A stretch of DNA of 64,000 nt from Pogona vitticeps. Taxonomy: Eukaryota > Chordata > Lepidosauria > Squamata > Agamidae. Shown here piece after piece: positions 22,100 through 51,165 of this stretch; positions within the stretch are counted from its first letter, which is position 1; every line of letters starts with the position of its first letter. The stretch spans positions 98,653,501 through 98,717,500 of the forward strand of contig NC_135785.1 of assembly GCF_051106095.1 (NCBI RefSeq), in the 5' to 3' direction. The translations under genes and the position numbers were made by a program. Below the pieces are notes generated by a model, which did no database searches, was not told the DNA's origin, and worked only from the letters and a program-made list of their open reading frames with translations.

Positions 22100-22215
22100 A
22101 TTCATATAATAGGATTCATATAACACTGAAACCCCTTATGACCTATGGAGGACTGGACAGACATAATTCACTTCTTACTGGCCCACAATTTCTTTCTCCT
22201 ACCTGAAAAGGGATG
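22100..22215 (+). repeat. Diverged repeat, copy B
   Basis: Contains AACACTGAAACCCCTTATGA and TTACTGGCCCACAATTTCTT, matching copy A with scattered differences. Either two insertions of one family or an old local duplication. Confidence 0.55.
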
Positions 22216-23622
22216 TCAGAGAATGCCATTCCTTTTCAAATTGTATTCAGCACAACATCTCTCTCCTCTTTCCCCAACTGTAAATGGAGGAGGGTTGTGA
22301 GAGAGAATTTGGAGATTCCGTTTTGGCTGTCATTCCTGCACTTTTGTCACTGTTCAGAAATAAACAATTTATTACATCTTACATGGCTGTAAATGTAAGT
22401 CCTTACAATGTGCAATAGTCAAACAGCTGACCAATCAGTCTCTTATCTCTTGTGCTCTTGGATTTCTCCACACAGCCACACTCCAGAGAGAGACATCAAA
22501 GGGACCTGATGTTTTTTCATCCCTCTCAAAATATAATTGCTTATGATTTAATCGTCCTGTCTATCTAGAAGTACAGGATAGTGTTGGAACCATCAAACAC
22601 TTCTGATGCGAGGCCAGGGACATGCGCAGCCTCTCTGTAAGAACACTGCCCCACTCAGAAATCGAACTGTTATTTCAATTAGCACAATGAAACATAAAAT
22701 AATGAAGTGTGTTGGAAGACTGCTTCACCTTTACCAGAACTTATGTTCAGATGTTATATTGACATCTTGTGGTCAAGGACAATATGACAACCCAACAATA
22801 AAAAGAAACGGCTCATTGGATTGACTGGCAATCATTTTCCCCCCCCATTGGGAGTTCACACTGAACTGTATTAAGCATTACCACCTTTCCTCTCATTTTA
22901 AGAACAGCATCACAAGCTGATGCTAAGGAATCGTTTTGCCCAGCAGCTTCCTGGAAAGCTGCAACTTCAGATGAGCAAGAGAAGGGAACCTCTTCCAACT
23001 ACCAGGAACGACTTCGGAACATGAATATTTGTGTAGCTGGAACTGCAGCATCCACATATAAGAATGTATAGCAGGCTTGGGGAAACACTCAAGTCTGCAG
23101 AAGAAGAAAAAAAAACAGGCAAAAGGATCCAAAGCAACACAGATGAGGAACAAGTTGCATCTAGGGCTAAAGTCAATTGTTAGTTCCAAGTACTCTTTGA
23201 ACAAGTGGGTCTTGTACAAGTGTTGATGTAACAATTTCCATTCAACAGTGGGTGTCCTCTAATTAGGAATAACAGTTGCACTTAGCTCTCAGTGACCATG
23301 GAATGCCTACTGTTATGGGGAACCCAAATGTCTCCTCGAAAGACATGGCTGGCTTGAACTCCATAATCTTTGCAACTGTTCTAAGTTTTGTGTCTTAAAC
23401 TAGAGAAATCACTAGGCTTTTAACCTCATCGTGTTTGCTAAAATAAGGCCAGATTTGCCTTTGGCAACATTTTTTCTCCACATTCTTGAACAAATTTTAA
23501 TTTTCCCAGTCTTGATCAAGTTGTCTCACTCCTATTTTTAATAAGAAAGTATTACATAGGCCTTTGCTCCTGCCATTCTGTCCTGAAGCACAACACTTCC
23601 ATAGGATGGATCTAAGTGAGTA

Positions 23623-24023
23623 CAGTGGTGCCTCGCTTAACGAGCACACCGTACAACGACGAAATCGCATAGCGATCCCTTTTTTGGGATCGCTAATGCG
23701 ATCGCTCAACGTTTTTTAGATAGGGCAAAATTTGCGAAGCCCCGACAATAGCTGTTCAGCGGCCAAAATGGCCACCGGAAGCCCGGAAATGGCCCAAAAT
23801 GGCCACGCGCAGCTTTTTCGCGCACTCATTAAGCGAGGGGAGGGCGCGAAAATGGCTGCCGGCCATTAAGAAGCATCGCTGAACGGTGAGTATTTGGCCC
23901 ATTTGGAACGCATTAAACCATGTTTAATGCGTTCCAATGGAATTCCCTGCCCCGTTCAACGATGCTTCAGCATAGCGAAGGTTAATCCGGAACGGATTAA
24001 CCTCGCTATGCGAGGCACCACTG
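23623..24023. mobile_element. Tigger-like non-autonomous element, 401 bp
   Basis: Ends CAGTGGTGCCTCGCTTAACG and ...TATGCGAGGCACCACTG, with TA on both flanks. The interior is CpG-rich (GAAATCGCATAGCGATCCC) and contains a palindrome around GCATTAAACC/ATGTTTAATGC. It lacks a transposase. It belongs to the same family as the copies at 36.4, 37.0 and 37.4 kb. Confidence 0.88.
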
Positions 24024-24269
24024 TAGTTGAAATTCATCGAAGTGGACCAAAGTTAGGACAGTGTGTAAGGATTTCACCAAACTTGATGACTGAATCTGTT
24101 CCTGTTGACAGCAGTCTGTACTTGTTTACTTAGCACCTTCTTTGCTACTACTTATTTTATAGTATGCAATTCCATTTGCATAATTTTGCTCTGTGTAAAT
24201 GCTGTTATCTTATTCCTTCCACACTGCTAATAGTTTTACCAGCATCTTTGAAAGGAACAATTCAATGCT

Positions 24270-24494
24270 AAATTTAAAGTTTTTATTTATATAATAGTGG
24301 GCTTCATTAACAGTTTACAACTTTATTGAGTAGTGAATATGTTAATATTTACATTCAAGAGAGACATAAACCAGAGCACTCTAAAAAGGGCTACAGTTAT
24401 AGGATAGGACAAGACAGACATATATAAAAAAACAGAGATACAGACAGTTTTCCTTTGTTTCACTTTGAAGACCTCCAGGTTGCCTTAAGGGAGG
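24270..24494 (-). other. CDK1: CDK1 3' UTR
   Basis: Follows the CDK1 stop codon on the - strand. AATAAA signals occur on the - strand at about 24,327-24,322 and 24,287-24,282, so cleavage near 24,260-24,310 would give a short 3' UTR of about 200 bp. The far end is an estimate. Confidence 0.5.
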
Positions 24495-42869
<18,375 letters not shown>

Positions 42870-42887
42870 TATGCTGTGATATTAGAC

Positions 42888-44740
42888 CTGAAAGAGAACA
42901 AACACAGTAAGCATTCTAAAGTGCAGGTGCATAATAAAATATAAAAAACATTCTCCCATTGTTTCCAAAAGCTATCTGCTAATGCGAGGTGATGTGTACA
43001 CCTATTTCCTGCACAAGCAGTAATAAAGAGAGCTATAAATTAAGTTCAGAGGAAGTTACTTTGTTCCTTTGCTGACTTATAAATGATCATTTCCCTCTGT
43101 TAGTTCCAATTTACTTCATCTAGAGTAGTTCAAATCTAGGCTAAAAGGCTCAGGATTCACATATAAAAGGCAAGCCATAGCTATTACCACTGCATACCCA
43201 TGCTTGTATCTAGATGTTGCAGCTATTTTTCCTTTTATTTTAAGAAGCAAGATGAGAGCCATTCTAAGCAAAGCAACAACTGCACACACAAATCTGCATC
43301 CAGCAAAATGCCAACCACCACCAATGACCCTGAGAACTATCTAAACACTCTGACATGGTCAGTAAATGTCCACTTATGTATGACCAAGGACAGAAATAAT
43401 GATAGATATTCAACATACCATTTGTGCACCATCTAAACCCACAGGACAGGAAGAAATAACACCTCCACTCTGACACTTTCCCCCTTGTTCCCTCCAAGAA
43501 GGCTAGTGTGCATCTTGTTAAAGGAAGTCCCATAGAGTACCCTGCAGATTCACTACCACTTCCTCTTACGTATGTCTGACAAAGTAGGATTGTCCATGAA
43601 AGCTCACATTAAAATATAGCAGTCAGTCTTTAAGGTGCCAAGACTCTTCTTTAATGTTCTTTTGTTCTTGCCCGATATGCCATCTATAAAGTGGTTTTTG
43701 TGTGCACATAAGGGAGATGTACACTTACATGATGCATCATTGTTACATCACTATACAATTCCTGCTTCCTTTCATTTATTGGTAGGCATGCTCTTTCCAA
43801 GCTGGGAAGATAGCAACTTTGGACAATATTCTACCCAAGGCCTTTCCTTTCCCTAAACTAGAGCAACATCTGCTTAAAACATCCTGCTGAGACCATCCAA
43901 GCTTCCAGTCCCCCTTTTGCTAACAGGACTGGCAGGTACTCAATGCCTGCTTGTCAAACCCTCACGTTCTGAGACGGGTGAAATGAGGGGCAAGACCAAA
44001 AAGAAACAGGTGAGTGTGGACCAAGGAGGATGAATGATTCCTAGTCACTGTCAGATACTCACCAGGATCTACTCCAGAGTAGACTTACAGGTATGTGTGT
44101 GAGAGAGAGACTTCTCTTTCCCAGAAATGCTCTCTGGTTAAGAAATTAACTCCATCCTGATAGGGGGCCAAAACCAGATTTACTTTTTGAACTACAGATG
44201 TTCCAGCATCTCACCCTTCCACTAGGGCTAAGGGCTCCCGAGTTTTAATTTGGCTTTCTTTTTAAGTAACTTTTCAAAGTTCTGCTCATGGATTACAGGT
44301 CCAGGAGAAAGAACTAAAACCTCCCCTTTCCCCAAGCACATACACACACGAGAGAGAAAGAAAGAGGAAGCACATGCAGGCAAATCCAGTCGTGGTCATA
44401 ACGTTGAAGAGATAACGTTACAACTGACTTTCTCAGCAACCACAAAAGTCCGATTCGCAAATCTAACCGGCAAGAGGTCTGGTCGTGCTCCAGGGGGGCT
44501 TAATTATTTATGTTTAACTAAATCCTTCATCTCTTTCAAAAGTAATACTAGTGATTCAATAAGGTAAAAAAAAATATTTGTAGCTAACTTATTTTAATTT
44601 TTTTAAAAAAAATTCCTAAGATTTCTTCCCCCCCTCCCCCCACGAAAGGCTCCCTCAAAGCCACGTGCACGGCCCCAGCCTCCCCCAAAGCAGGCTCCTC
44701 TCCCTTCCGTCCCCTCCCCGCAAAAGCACAGCCCCTTACC
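42888..44740 (-). other. CDK1 first intron (non-coding leader to coding exon 1)
   Basis: Its 5' end depends on which donor is used: CTGCGTGG/GTAAGG (donor at 44,785) or GGACTGG/GTAAGG (donor at 44,739). A weak hammerhead-like repeat lies at 43,570-43,665. Otherwise nothing assigned. Confidence 0.6.
43570..43665 (+). repeat. Amniote dispersed repeat with hammerhead-like phrase
   Basis: GTCTGACAAAGTAGGATTGT, CCATGAAAGCTCACATTAAA and GTCAGTCTTTAAGGTGCCAA form a familiar amniote repeat phrase. The part CTGA-(helix)-GAAA resembles a decayed hammerhead core. The class is uncertain. Confidence 0.4.
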
Positions 44741-44785
44741 CAGTCCTACACACGACGGCACCGTCCGCGCATGCTGCCTCCTTAC

Positions 44786-44935
44786 CCACGCAGCCTCGGC
44801 CACGCTTGCTCGGAGCCGTTCCTCTCTCGCCTGCCTCCCCGAGCCAACCAAAAGAAAGCTTTCCCCCCTCCCCTTTCCCCTTAGAAGAACGGAGCGAGCA
44901 GACGCCGCCACTCTCGTCGGCCGCTGTGAGAGGCC
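44786..44935 (-). other. CDK1: CDK1 non-coding leader exon (candidate)
   Basis: Between the core promoter and the donor CTGCGTGG/GTAAGG on the - strand. No ATG-led frame continues into the coding exons. The start is set by the usual spacing from the CDE/CHR element and is approximate. An alternative donor at 44,739 would extend it. Confidence 0.5.
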
Positions 44936-44944
44936 GAGCGAGGA

Positions 44945-45025
44945 AGGGATTCAAATTAACCGCGCTGAGCCGACTCCAACGCGCCAATGGGGCCGCGCCG
45001 CTGCTTTCAAAACGGCCAATCAGCG
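44945..45025 (-). promoter_or_regulatory. CDK1: CDK1 core promoter: two CCAAT boxes and CDE/CHR
   Basis: On the - strand, in order: CTGATTGGCCGTTTTGAAAG (CCAAT box in reverse at 45,016-45,020 with a TTTGAA beside it), CCATTGG at 44,984-44,988, then CAGCGCGGTTAATTTGAA, in which AGCGCGG (about 44,966-44,960) is CDE-like and TTTGAA (44,955-44,950) is the CHR. The same order of two CCAAT boxes then GCGCGG..TTTGAA occurs in human CDK1 as remembered. NF-Y binds such CCAAT boxes, and the DREAM and B-MYB-MuvB complexes bind CHR sites to repress the gene in G1 and activate it in G2/M. The two CCAAT boxes are 32 bp apart. Confidence 0.85.
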
Positions 45026-45130
45026 CGCGCCAGGGACCGGCGCCAAAGCTCTGCGGAAGAGCGGTCGAAGCAGCTTTCAGGGCGTTCGGGCCCCGCAACC
45101 CAAATGATAAACAGGCGTTAGGACGCTTTC

Positions 45131-47898
45131 TCCCCCCCCCTCTCTCTCACACACAAACTTGGCACTTAGCCAACTTATTCTTCCTTCTTACTGAGATGTT
45201 CACCTGGGTGATTCGGTCAGATCTTAATAAGCAAAACGCTTTATAGTTTTACCAAAGGCAGCAGAATGTCTGCTTTTTTCTGTTTACTAAAGAGGAGTTC
45301 CATACGGAAAACATTTTCCTTCAAAAAAAAAGATAACATTTTGTGATCTTTCGGGAGCGTTTCTCCCCAACCGAAGCCAGCACGGGGTGGGATGCAAACG
45401 TTTCGACGGATTTAATTATGTCATGCAAACAAAATGATGAAAATCTATTGAAGGGGCTCCTGGTGTGGCGCAACAGTTGGAGGCACAGGAGACCTTCCAC
45501 CACAAAAGTTGGCAGGGGAAAAAAATCAGGAAAAGGCGGTAGGGTTGTGGAAACAATACAAATGCAGGCGCAAGTGATACCTTTAAACAACTATTAAGAA
45601 TACTAAAAAAAAAAAAACAATAGTGACCTTTCGCTGATAAATCTTCAAGGCTGTGCATCAAGTTCTTGCGGCTGCTCAGCTTTTGATACTGGCATGCTGC
45701 TTTGTACTCCAGGTCCCAGCATTCTCCAGTCGGGGAGTTCCACCTGCCAGAGAGAGACCTTAATTGTGCTCACCTGGAAGAAGGCCTCCGGCCAAGCTCA
45801 GGCCTAGTTTCCCTCTTGGAAAAGGAAACTGCTCCTACTGCTGACTGAGAACTCCCAGTATGTACTGGGGCAACTTCCTTTTCTAACCCTCAGTTCAGCC
45901 ATTTCCCTGACAAGGGAGCCTGCTAGCCCAGTGTTCCTCCAGGTGAGCGTAATTTAGGTGTCTGTCTGTCAAATGGAACTACAAGCAGGAAGGATTCTGG
46001 GACTGGGAGGCCAGAAAACCAAAGGCATAGTGTCTGCTGGCAACAGTTATTTCTAAGGTGTGGAGAAAGTGGAATTGTGTGGAACAGAGTTAAAATGCAA
46101 ATGCATATTGGATAAGGAAGCAGAATGTAACTTGTGTAGCTGCTGCATATATCCTGTTTAAGGAAGAACTTATCCACTGTGAAATAATAGGAAGCTGGAA
46201 TTGAAAAATGGGTCCAAATTAACATTGTGGATATGATACATTTCCAGTGTAATACTTTTCTTTGTTGTTCTGTTGCAGTGTGCTCTCTAATTCTGCTTCA
46301 ATTTCTGAATCCACCTGAACATCTGGTATTTCTTCCTCTGTATATGGTAAAAGTTCTTTACTCTGAACTGGATAACATTTGTAGGCTTAGCAGTCCCTTT
46401 GCAGATCATCGGAGCAATCAAATTTTGGATAAATTGGGGCAGGATTTCGCTTGTGGGAGTGCGTTTAAATTCTGGAAAGGAAGTGATAATATATATATTT
46501 CATTTCTTGATATAAACTGGATGATATTTGCAAGGCTTTTTGTCCATCTGAGGGACTGAGCATGACTAACCTAAGAAGAATAGTGATTCCTATTTTAGGA
46601 TACAAGGAGCTTTCTACGAAACCATCCTTCACAGTTTCAAAAATAAAAACATTTATTATATACCTGTATGTTTTCTGTGAGTGTGACTAGATGGACATTT
46701 GTTCTGTTGTTAATGCTTGAGTTCATACTGTCAATGTTTTTCCCCTTGACTACATGAAACAAAGCTAATTGTGAGTAAAACAGGTCTCTTTCCACTTTGT
46801 ATTTGGTACCTTTTGTTTTGCCAACAGCCTTTGTTTGCTTGCTTGTTCCTACTTGCATTGTTTTGTTTCACTTTCTGTATTATAATCTATATCAATCCTT
46901 TGGGGCAGTGGCAGGAGCTGTCCTAATCATAGGGAGGCATATTCAGTGGGGCAGACTCATAGCTAAAGGTTCGGGTCGAGTCATATACGATGCAAGCAGT
47001 TATGGTGAGAAAGTACAAATGGGTAAAATGATTTTAAATTGTGGGAACAGGTGCACTGTGGCAATTATAATGTTGGGGTAGGACTTAGGTGAGCCGGTTA
47101 TTCTTTTCTGAACCACGGAGTTCATTGGCTGAACGTGGGCTAACCACTCTCTTGCAGGCTGACCTATCTCACAGGGTTGTTATGAGAACGAAGAGAAGAA
47201 TTGGGTTTCAGTAATTGACTTTCAGCTATTGAAAGATGAGATGTACATCTGGAAAACAACAAAGGCGACAACCTTTCACCTTGTCCATCTGTACAGTAAA
47301 TTGGAAGATTATTTGACCATACATGTGGACATTGAACTCACTGCACAGACCGGCCTGATTTTAGATCGTATGAATTCTCCTTCATCCATTGCTATAGTGA
47401 GTAACAGTGTAGTGACTGTGGATAGATGTCCCATCTTTTTTTATAATCTATCATATGCCCCTATTTATATGGTATGTTTGCACCACACACAGTTCCTCTG
47501 AAAAAAGGTTATTGTATTTTGTCTTAATAGCAGTCCTGTGTGGTAGGTCAGGTAATGAACTCGTGACTTGCCCAATGCCACTCAGAGAATTTTATGCCTA
47601 AGCAGCTAGTTTTGTACCCAGTGTGTCTGGCTGTCACTTTTGTCCAAAACTGGTCTCTTCAATGGCTACCCCTTATTTGGTCCCCACAGTCACATGTTTC
47701 TTAGAATAACAACCCTCTTATTTGTGACTGCATTGTACACCACTGAGAACTGGACTTTTCATTTTATTTGGAATGTGCATTCGTAATCTCAGCCAATCAC
47801 ATCCATCTGTAAATTACATTTTATTTTTATTTGTTGCTCATTTCATTATTTACAGTTGAGATTAAGGTTACTGTGAGAAAGATGAGGAGAAAAAGGAA
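45131..47898. other. Intergenic sequence upstream of CDK1
   Basis: No exon recognised. A tRNA-SINE-like stretch lies near 45,450-45,545 (GGCTCCTGGTGTGGCGCAAC) and a SINE body fragment at 47,120-47,215. The rest is unassigned. Confidence 0.55.
47120..47215 (+). mobile_element. SINE body fragment
   Basis: GGGCTAACCACTCTCTTGCA, then GACCTATCTCACAGGGTTGT and TATGAGAACGAAGAG. It matches the body of the tRNA-derived SINE family seen at 13,681-13,870 but lacks the head. Confidence 0.5.
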
Positions 47899-49753
47899 AT
47901 GGAAAGGAGTGTGCCGTCCTCTCCAACGTCTGAGCAGAAGGATAAAAAAGAGAAAGTGATGGAAACAGAGATGGTGGAAATAATTAAGGAGATAAAAGAT
48001 ATGACCGTAGGTAAAGAAGGGAAGGGATTAGGAAAAGAAGTTCAGAGATCAGTGGATTTATTTTTAATAACAGAGGAAGGTGGAATATCAAAGGAGAGGG
48101 AGAAAGTAGTGATCGAAGAATGGTGGGATGAAGAAAGTAGTCCTAAAGCAGGGGTCTCAAATACGCGGCCCATGAGCCATTTGTGGTTCAACAGATGATA
48201 GTTTTTGGCCCCCACCTTGCCTGCCCCCTTGAAGCGCCCATGCGTCCGCTGCTGTCAAAAGTCAGAAAGAGCCTCGCCTCGCTCGCCAGCTCTCTCCCAA
48301 GACAGAGAGCAGGCTGCAGGTCTGGATGGAGGGTGCAAGAGGCGCTGTCTTGGGGGAGAGCCAGCGAGTGAGGCGCGCTGCCAACCCTTTTCCCCGAGCG
48401 CCTGAGCCGCTGCCGCGTGATGCCTGAGAGCGGAGCTCGTTCCTGGCCCGTCCTTGAAGAGTGCCTCCAAGCCGCCAACAGCAGCTGCTGCTGCTACTGC
48501 CTCTTCCAGGGAAGCGGCTCTCTGGCTCTCTTTCTCTCTTGGCACCCCCAGCACCAGCCCGGCCAGTGGCCGCCTCAACGCCTGGCGGTGCTTCCTCCTC
48601 CTCCTCTTTGTTCTGCTTCAGCTATCTCGGCTCTGGAGGCTGCCTGGGCTTGCTCCTCTGTCGTGGTGGGGGTAGCTGCTGCTCCTAAGTGTGGCTTTTT
48701 TTGAGGTGGACCCTCAGAGGAAGGTTGCGGGACCTCCGTGTGTGTGTTTGTGTGCGTGTGCACACATGCGCACCAGTGGGGGGGCCCACCTCATTCTGTT
48801 TAATTTCATGGATACCAGTGGGGGCTTTTCTCCTTTGACAAGGTGAATTCTGTGAGAGTTTTTAAAAAATTTTATATTATGCCCCCCCCGGCAAGGTGGT
48901 CGCCGGTGCTCCCTCCTTTCTCCACTTCTTCGTCCTGGTGGTGGTGGTGGTAGTGAAGAAGGAGTCGGGGGGGGTTGTGGCCGGCAATGAGAGCTTGCGC
49001 GCCCCCTCCTCCTCCTCTTTGAAGCCCCAGCTGGGCTAAGGAAATTCTTGGGTGGCTTCCTCGGGCTCTTGCTCCGCTTTGCGGAAAATCTGATGTGGCC
49101 CAACCTCACCCAGACTCTGCCTCCAACAGCCCCCAGGTAAATTGAGTTTGAGACCCCTGTCCTAAAGTGTCTAAGATACTGCGGAAGGATATAGAGGAGG
49201 AAGAATGGTGTGAGAAAGAAGTAGTCCTAAAGAGTTTAAGATACTGCGGAAGGATATAGAGGGGGAGAGAGAAATAAAAGGCACGCGTGAGGAAGGAAAA
49301 CCAACTGTCAAACCGGTCATTGCGCGGCTGTCTGAGGAAGAATGGACTGTCCTTGTCTATCCGAAACAACGTGGTCCTGTGAAATTTGTGAACCGCTGCT
49401 GGAACCTGCAGTTGAGAGAAAGACCTCCTGAAGCGGTGGATTCGACACCCGTGCTGCGGGACAATTTGTGCAGTACAGATTGGATGGTGGCTGAGGAAAC
49501 CCACGAATCAAGAACGGTTTGGAAAAACATACCGTTAGGAGCTGGATGTCTGTTAAGTCCATTACCAATGTTGTGGGACAGTTCTAATGTTAATCCAAGT
49601 TATAACGACCCTATTGAAGTTGTAGTAGAGAAAAACCCTGTTATTATTAATAAAACGTTGTTAAATCCTTCTCCTATCATGTCTTTTCCTTCTCCAAACT
49701 CGGAACCGCTGAAGACCTTAGAAGAACCTGATCACAGTTATGTATTACTGTAG
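47899..49753 (+). CDS. Unrecognised coding-like frame interrupted by a hAT-like element
   Basis: Two stretches look protein-coding on the + strand. The first (47,899-48,148) starts MERSVPSSPTSEQKDKKEKV and is highly charged. The second (about 49,230-49,753) contains RLSEEEWTVLVYPKQRG, KFVNRCWNLQLRERP, WKNIPLGAGCLLSPLPML and ends in TAG. They are separated by a DNA transposon and a short tandem duplication. I do not recognise the protein. It could be the remains of a lineage-specific gene, a retrocopy, or a domesticated or fossil element. No splice sites or promoter are evident. It lies between CDK1 and the candidate ANK3 exon, where human has no known coding gene that I recall. Confidence 0.4.
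48149..49159. mobile_element. hAT-like non-autonomous element, 1,011 bp, GC-rich
   Basis: Starts CAGGGGTCTCAAATACGCGG and ends ...AAATTGAGTTTGAGACCCCTG; the ends are inverted repeats of Charlie-type hAT form. The 8-bp target duplication TCCTAAAG is exact on both sides (48,141-48,148 and 49,160-49,167). The interior is GC-rich with triplet runs and carries no transposase domain, so long frames in it are artefacts. Confidence 0.88.
49160..49290 (+). repeat. Short tandem duplication (offset 65 bp)
   Basis: TCCTAAAG-G-(T)CTAAGATACT and GCGGAAGGATATAGAGG occur at 49,160-49,200 and again at 49,225-49,265. A matching left part (GAAGAATGGTG...GTAGTCCTAAAG) lies before the hAT-like element at 48,115-48,148 and between the copies at 49,200-49,232. 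The hAT-like element therefore landed in one copy of an already duplicated segment. Confidence 0.7.
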
Positions 49754-50601
49754 TTTGAAGATTCTTAAGCTGACATCAATAATGCTAGGAAGCTCTTTTA
49801 AGGCAGCAGCAAAACATTAACCTAAATCGTAGTTACCTAGACATTATTATGTATGAAAAGCAGAGAGAGAGGAAGTACTACTGTCAGCTATTCTGTCGGT
49901 TGCCCATTAGAGGGCACAGTAGAGAAATGCATAAACCTGCAAACATATAAAATGTCTTTGTGTTAAGTGTAGAGAGACATTCTCAGCAGTATAAGAAATA
50001 TACTGTACAGTATTCCAGTTATTTTTAGATTACAGTTCCCATTAGCCCCACCCACCACAACTGTTAGTGAAAGCAGATGGGCATTGCAGTCCAACAGCTG
50101 CTGAAAGGTCACTCATTCTCATCTTTGCTTACACAGTTTGTTTTAGAAAGGCACTGGCATCTTGAAAGCTTAACTGGAAGTCTCTTGGTTCAGACTAGAG
50201 GCCTGGTTCTCACTTTGAGTGAAAAAGGTGCACATCTTTCATAAATAAAAGTAACTCACACAGAAAAAGTGATTTTTTAAATGGTGACATCCTAAGAAAT
50301 CCTGGAATTTGTTATTCAGTCGATACTGAGCTCCGAAGGTATTCTGAGAAGAGAAGAACAGGGGACTTAACTCTGTAGTGTTTTGCAGTGCCTTTCTATG
50401 TGTTTTCTGAATAAAGCAAAAGCTTTGGCTGGCATAATATTTTTATATTAGGGTTTTAAAACTGTAGAGTGGCCCACTGGCACATGCAGACATGTCTGCA
50501 TGCAGAGTACAGCCATGGTCAGTGGCACTGGTGCTTGTATTCAAATGTCAACCCTTTACTGTAAATGCCAGAATAATCCAAGAATGTGTTACGGGAAGGC
50601 G
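49754..50601. other. Intergenic, nothing assigned
   Basis: About 850 bp. A stretch near 50,030-50,110 (CAGTTCCCATTAGCCCCACC) resembles hAT-MITE interior sequence but has no clear ends. Confidence 0.55.

Positions 50602-50681
<80 letters not shown>
50602..50681. repeat. (TG)n microsatellite
   Basis: An uninterrupted TG run of about 80 bp. Cys/Val open frames across it are repeat translation. Confidence 0.97.
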
Positions 50682-50683
<2 letters not shown>

Positions 50684-50954
50684 TATTTTTTTTAACCAAA
50701 TGTTTCACTGGAGCAGGGAGGTGAATGTGAAAGGATTTATATGTGAGGTTTTGGGAGGAGAACAGAGTCCACGAAGGGGAATAGAAAAGTTTTCAAACTC
50801 TGATGAATCTAGATACATGTCCCAAAAAACAAAATAAAAACAACTTTAAATGGGTGTAGACATAAGTAGGTTTAACTGTCGATGCCTCCTTTACAAAAGA
50901 CAGTCATAACAAGGCTGCTCAGTATAATATTGGCATATAAAAATTATACTGCTG

Positions 50955-51165
50955 TATTGCAGCCAAAACTTGGGTCACACGCAGGGTTCAATCCCAGGTA
51001 GCCAGCCCGAGGTGCACACAGCCTTTTCAGCCTTCCAAGGTCAGTAAATTGAGCACCCAGCTCGCTGTGGGGGAGGGGGCAACCTGTAGCCTGTATAAAT
51101 AAATTATAAACCCCGAGAGAGTGTTTTAAGTGCTATGGGGCGGTATATAAGATTTGCTTTTAAGA
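50955..51165 (+). mobile_element. tRNA-derived SINE with L2-type tail, partial
   Basis: CAGGGTTCAATCCCAGGTAG (B box), CAGCCTTCCAAGGTCAGTAA, TTGAGCACCCAGCTCGCTGT, then GAGAGTGTTTTAAGTGCTAT and GGGCGGTATATAAG. This is the common squamate SINE with an L2-like end. The A-box half is missing or decayed. Confidence 0.7.

Larger units (their letters stand above)
20461..23622. other. Intergenic sequence with a diverged repeat pair
   Basis: About 3.1 kb with no exon signal. Two diverged copies of one sequence lie at 20,822-20,945 and 22,100-22,215 (shared TTTCTTTCTCC, TTATGACCT-TGGAG). A short ATT trinucleotide run lies at about 20,769-20,795. The rest is unassigned. Confidence 0.5.
44640..45130. promoter_or_regulatory. 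CDK1: CpG island at CDK1 promoter
   Basis: GC- and CpG-rich block that begins and ends abruptly against AT-rich DNA and covers the CDK1 leader exon and core promoter. Long frames read through it on both strands are composition artefacts. Confidence 0.85.

Noticed and set aside
44603-45246. Frames of 100-190 codons on both strands at the CDK1 promoter
   Set aside because: They cover the conserved CCAAT and CDE/CHR sites and are explained by GC-rich composition.
48183-49109. Open frames of 60-130 codons in the GC-rich interior of the hAT-like element
   Set aside because: All lie between the element's inverted ends, run in many frames, and show triplet-repeat composition without a domain.
50492-50837. 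Cys-Val repeat frames
   Set aside because: Translation of the TG dinucleotide run.
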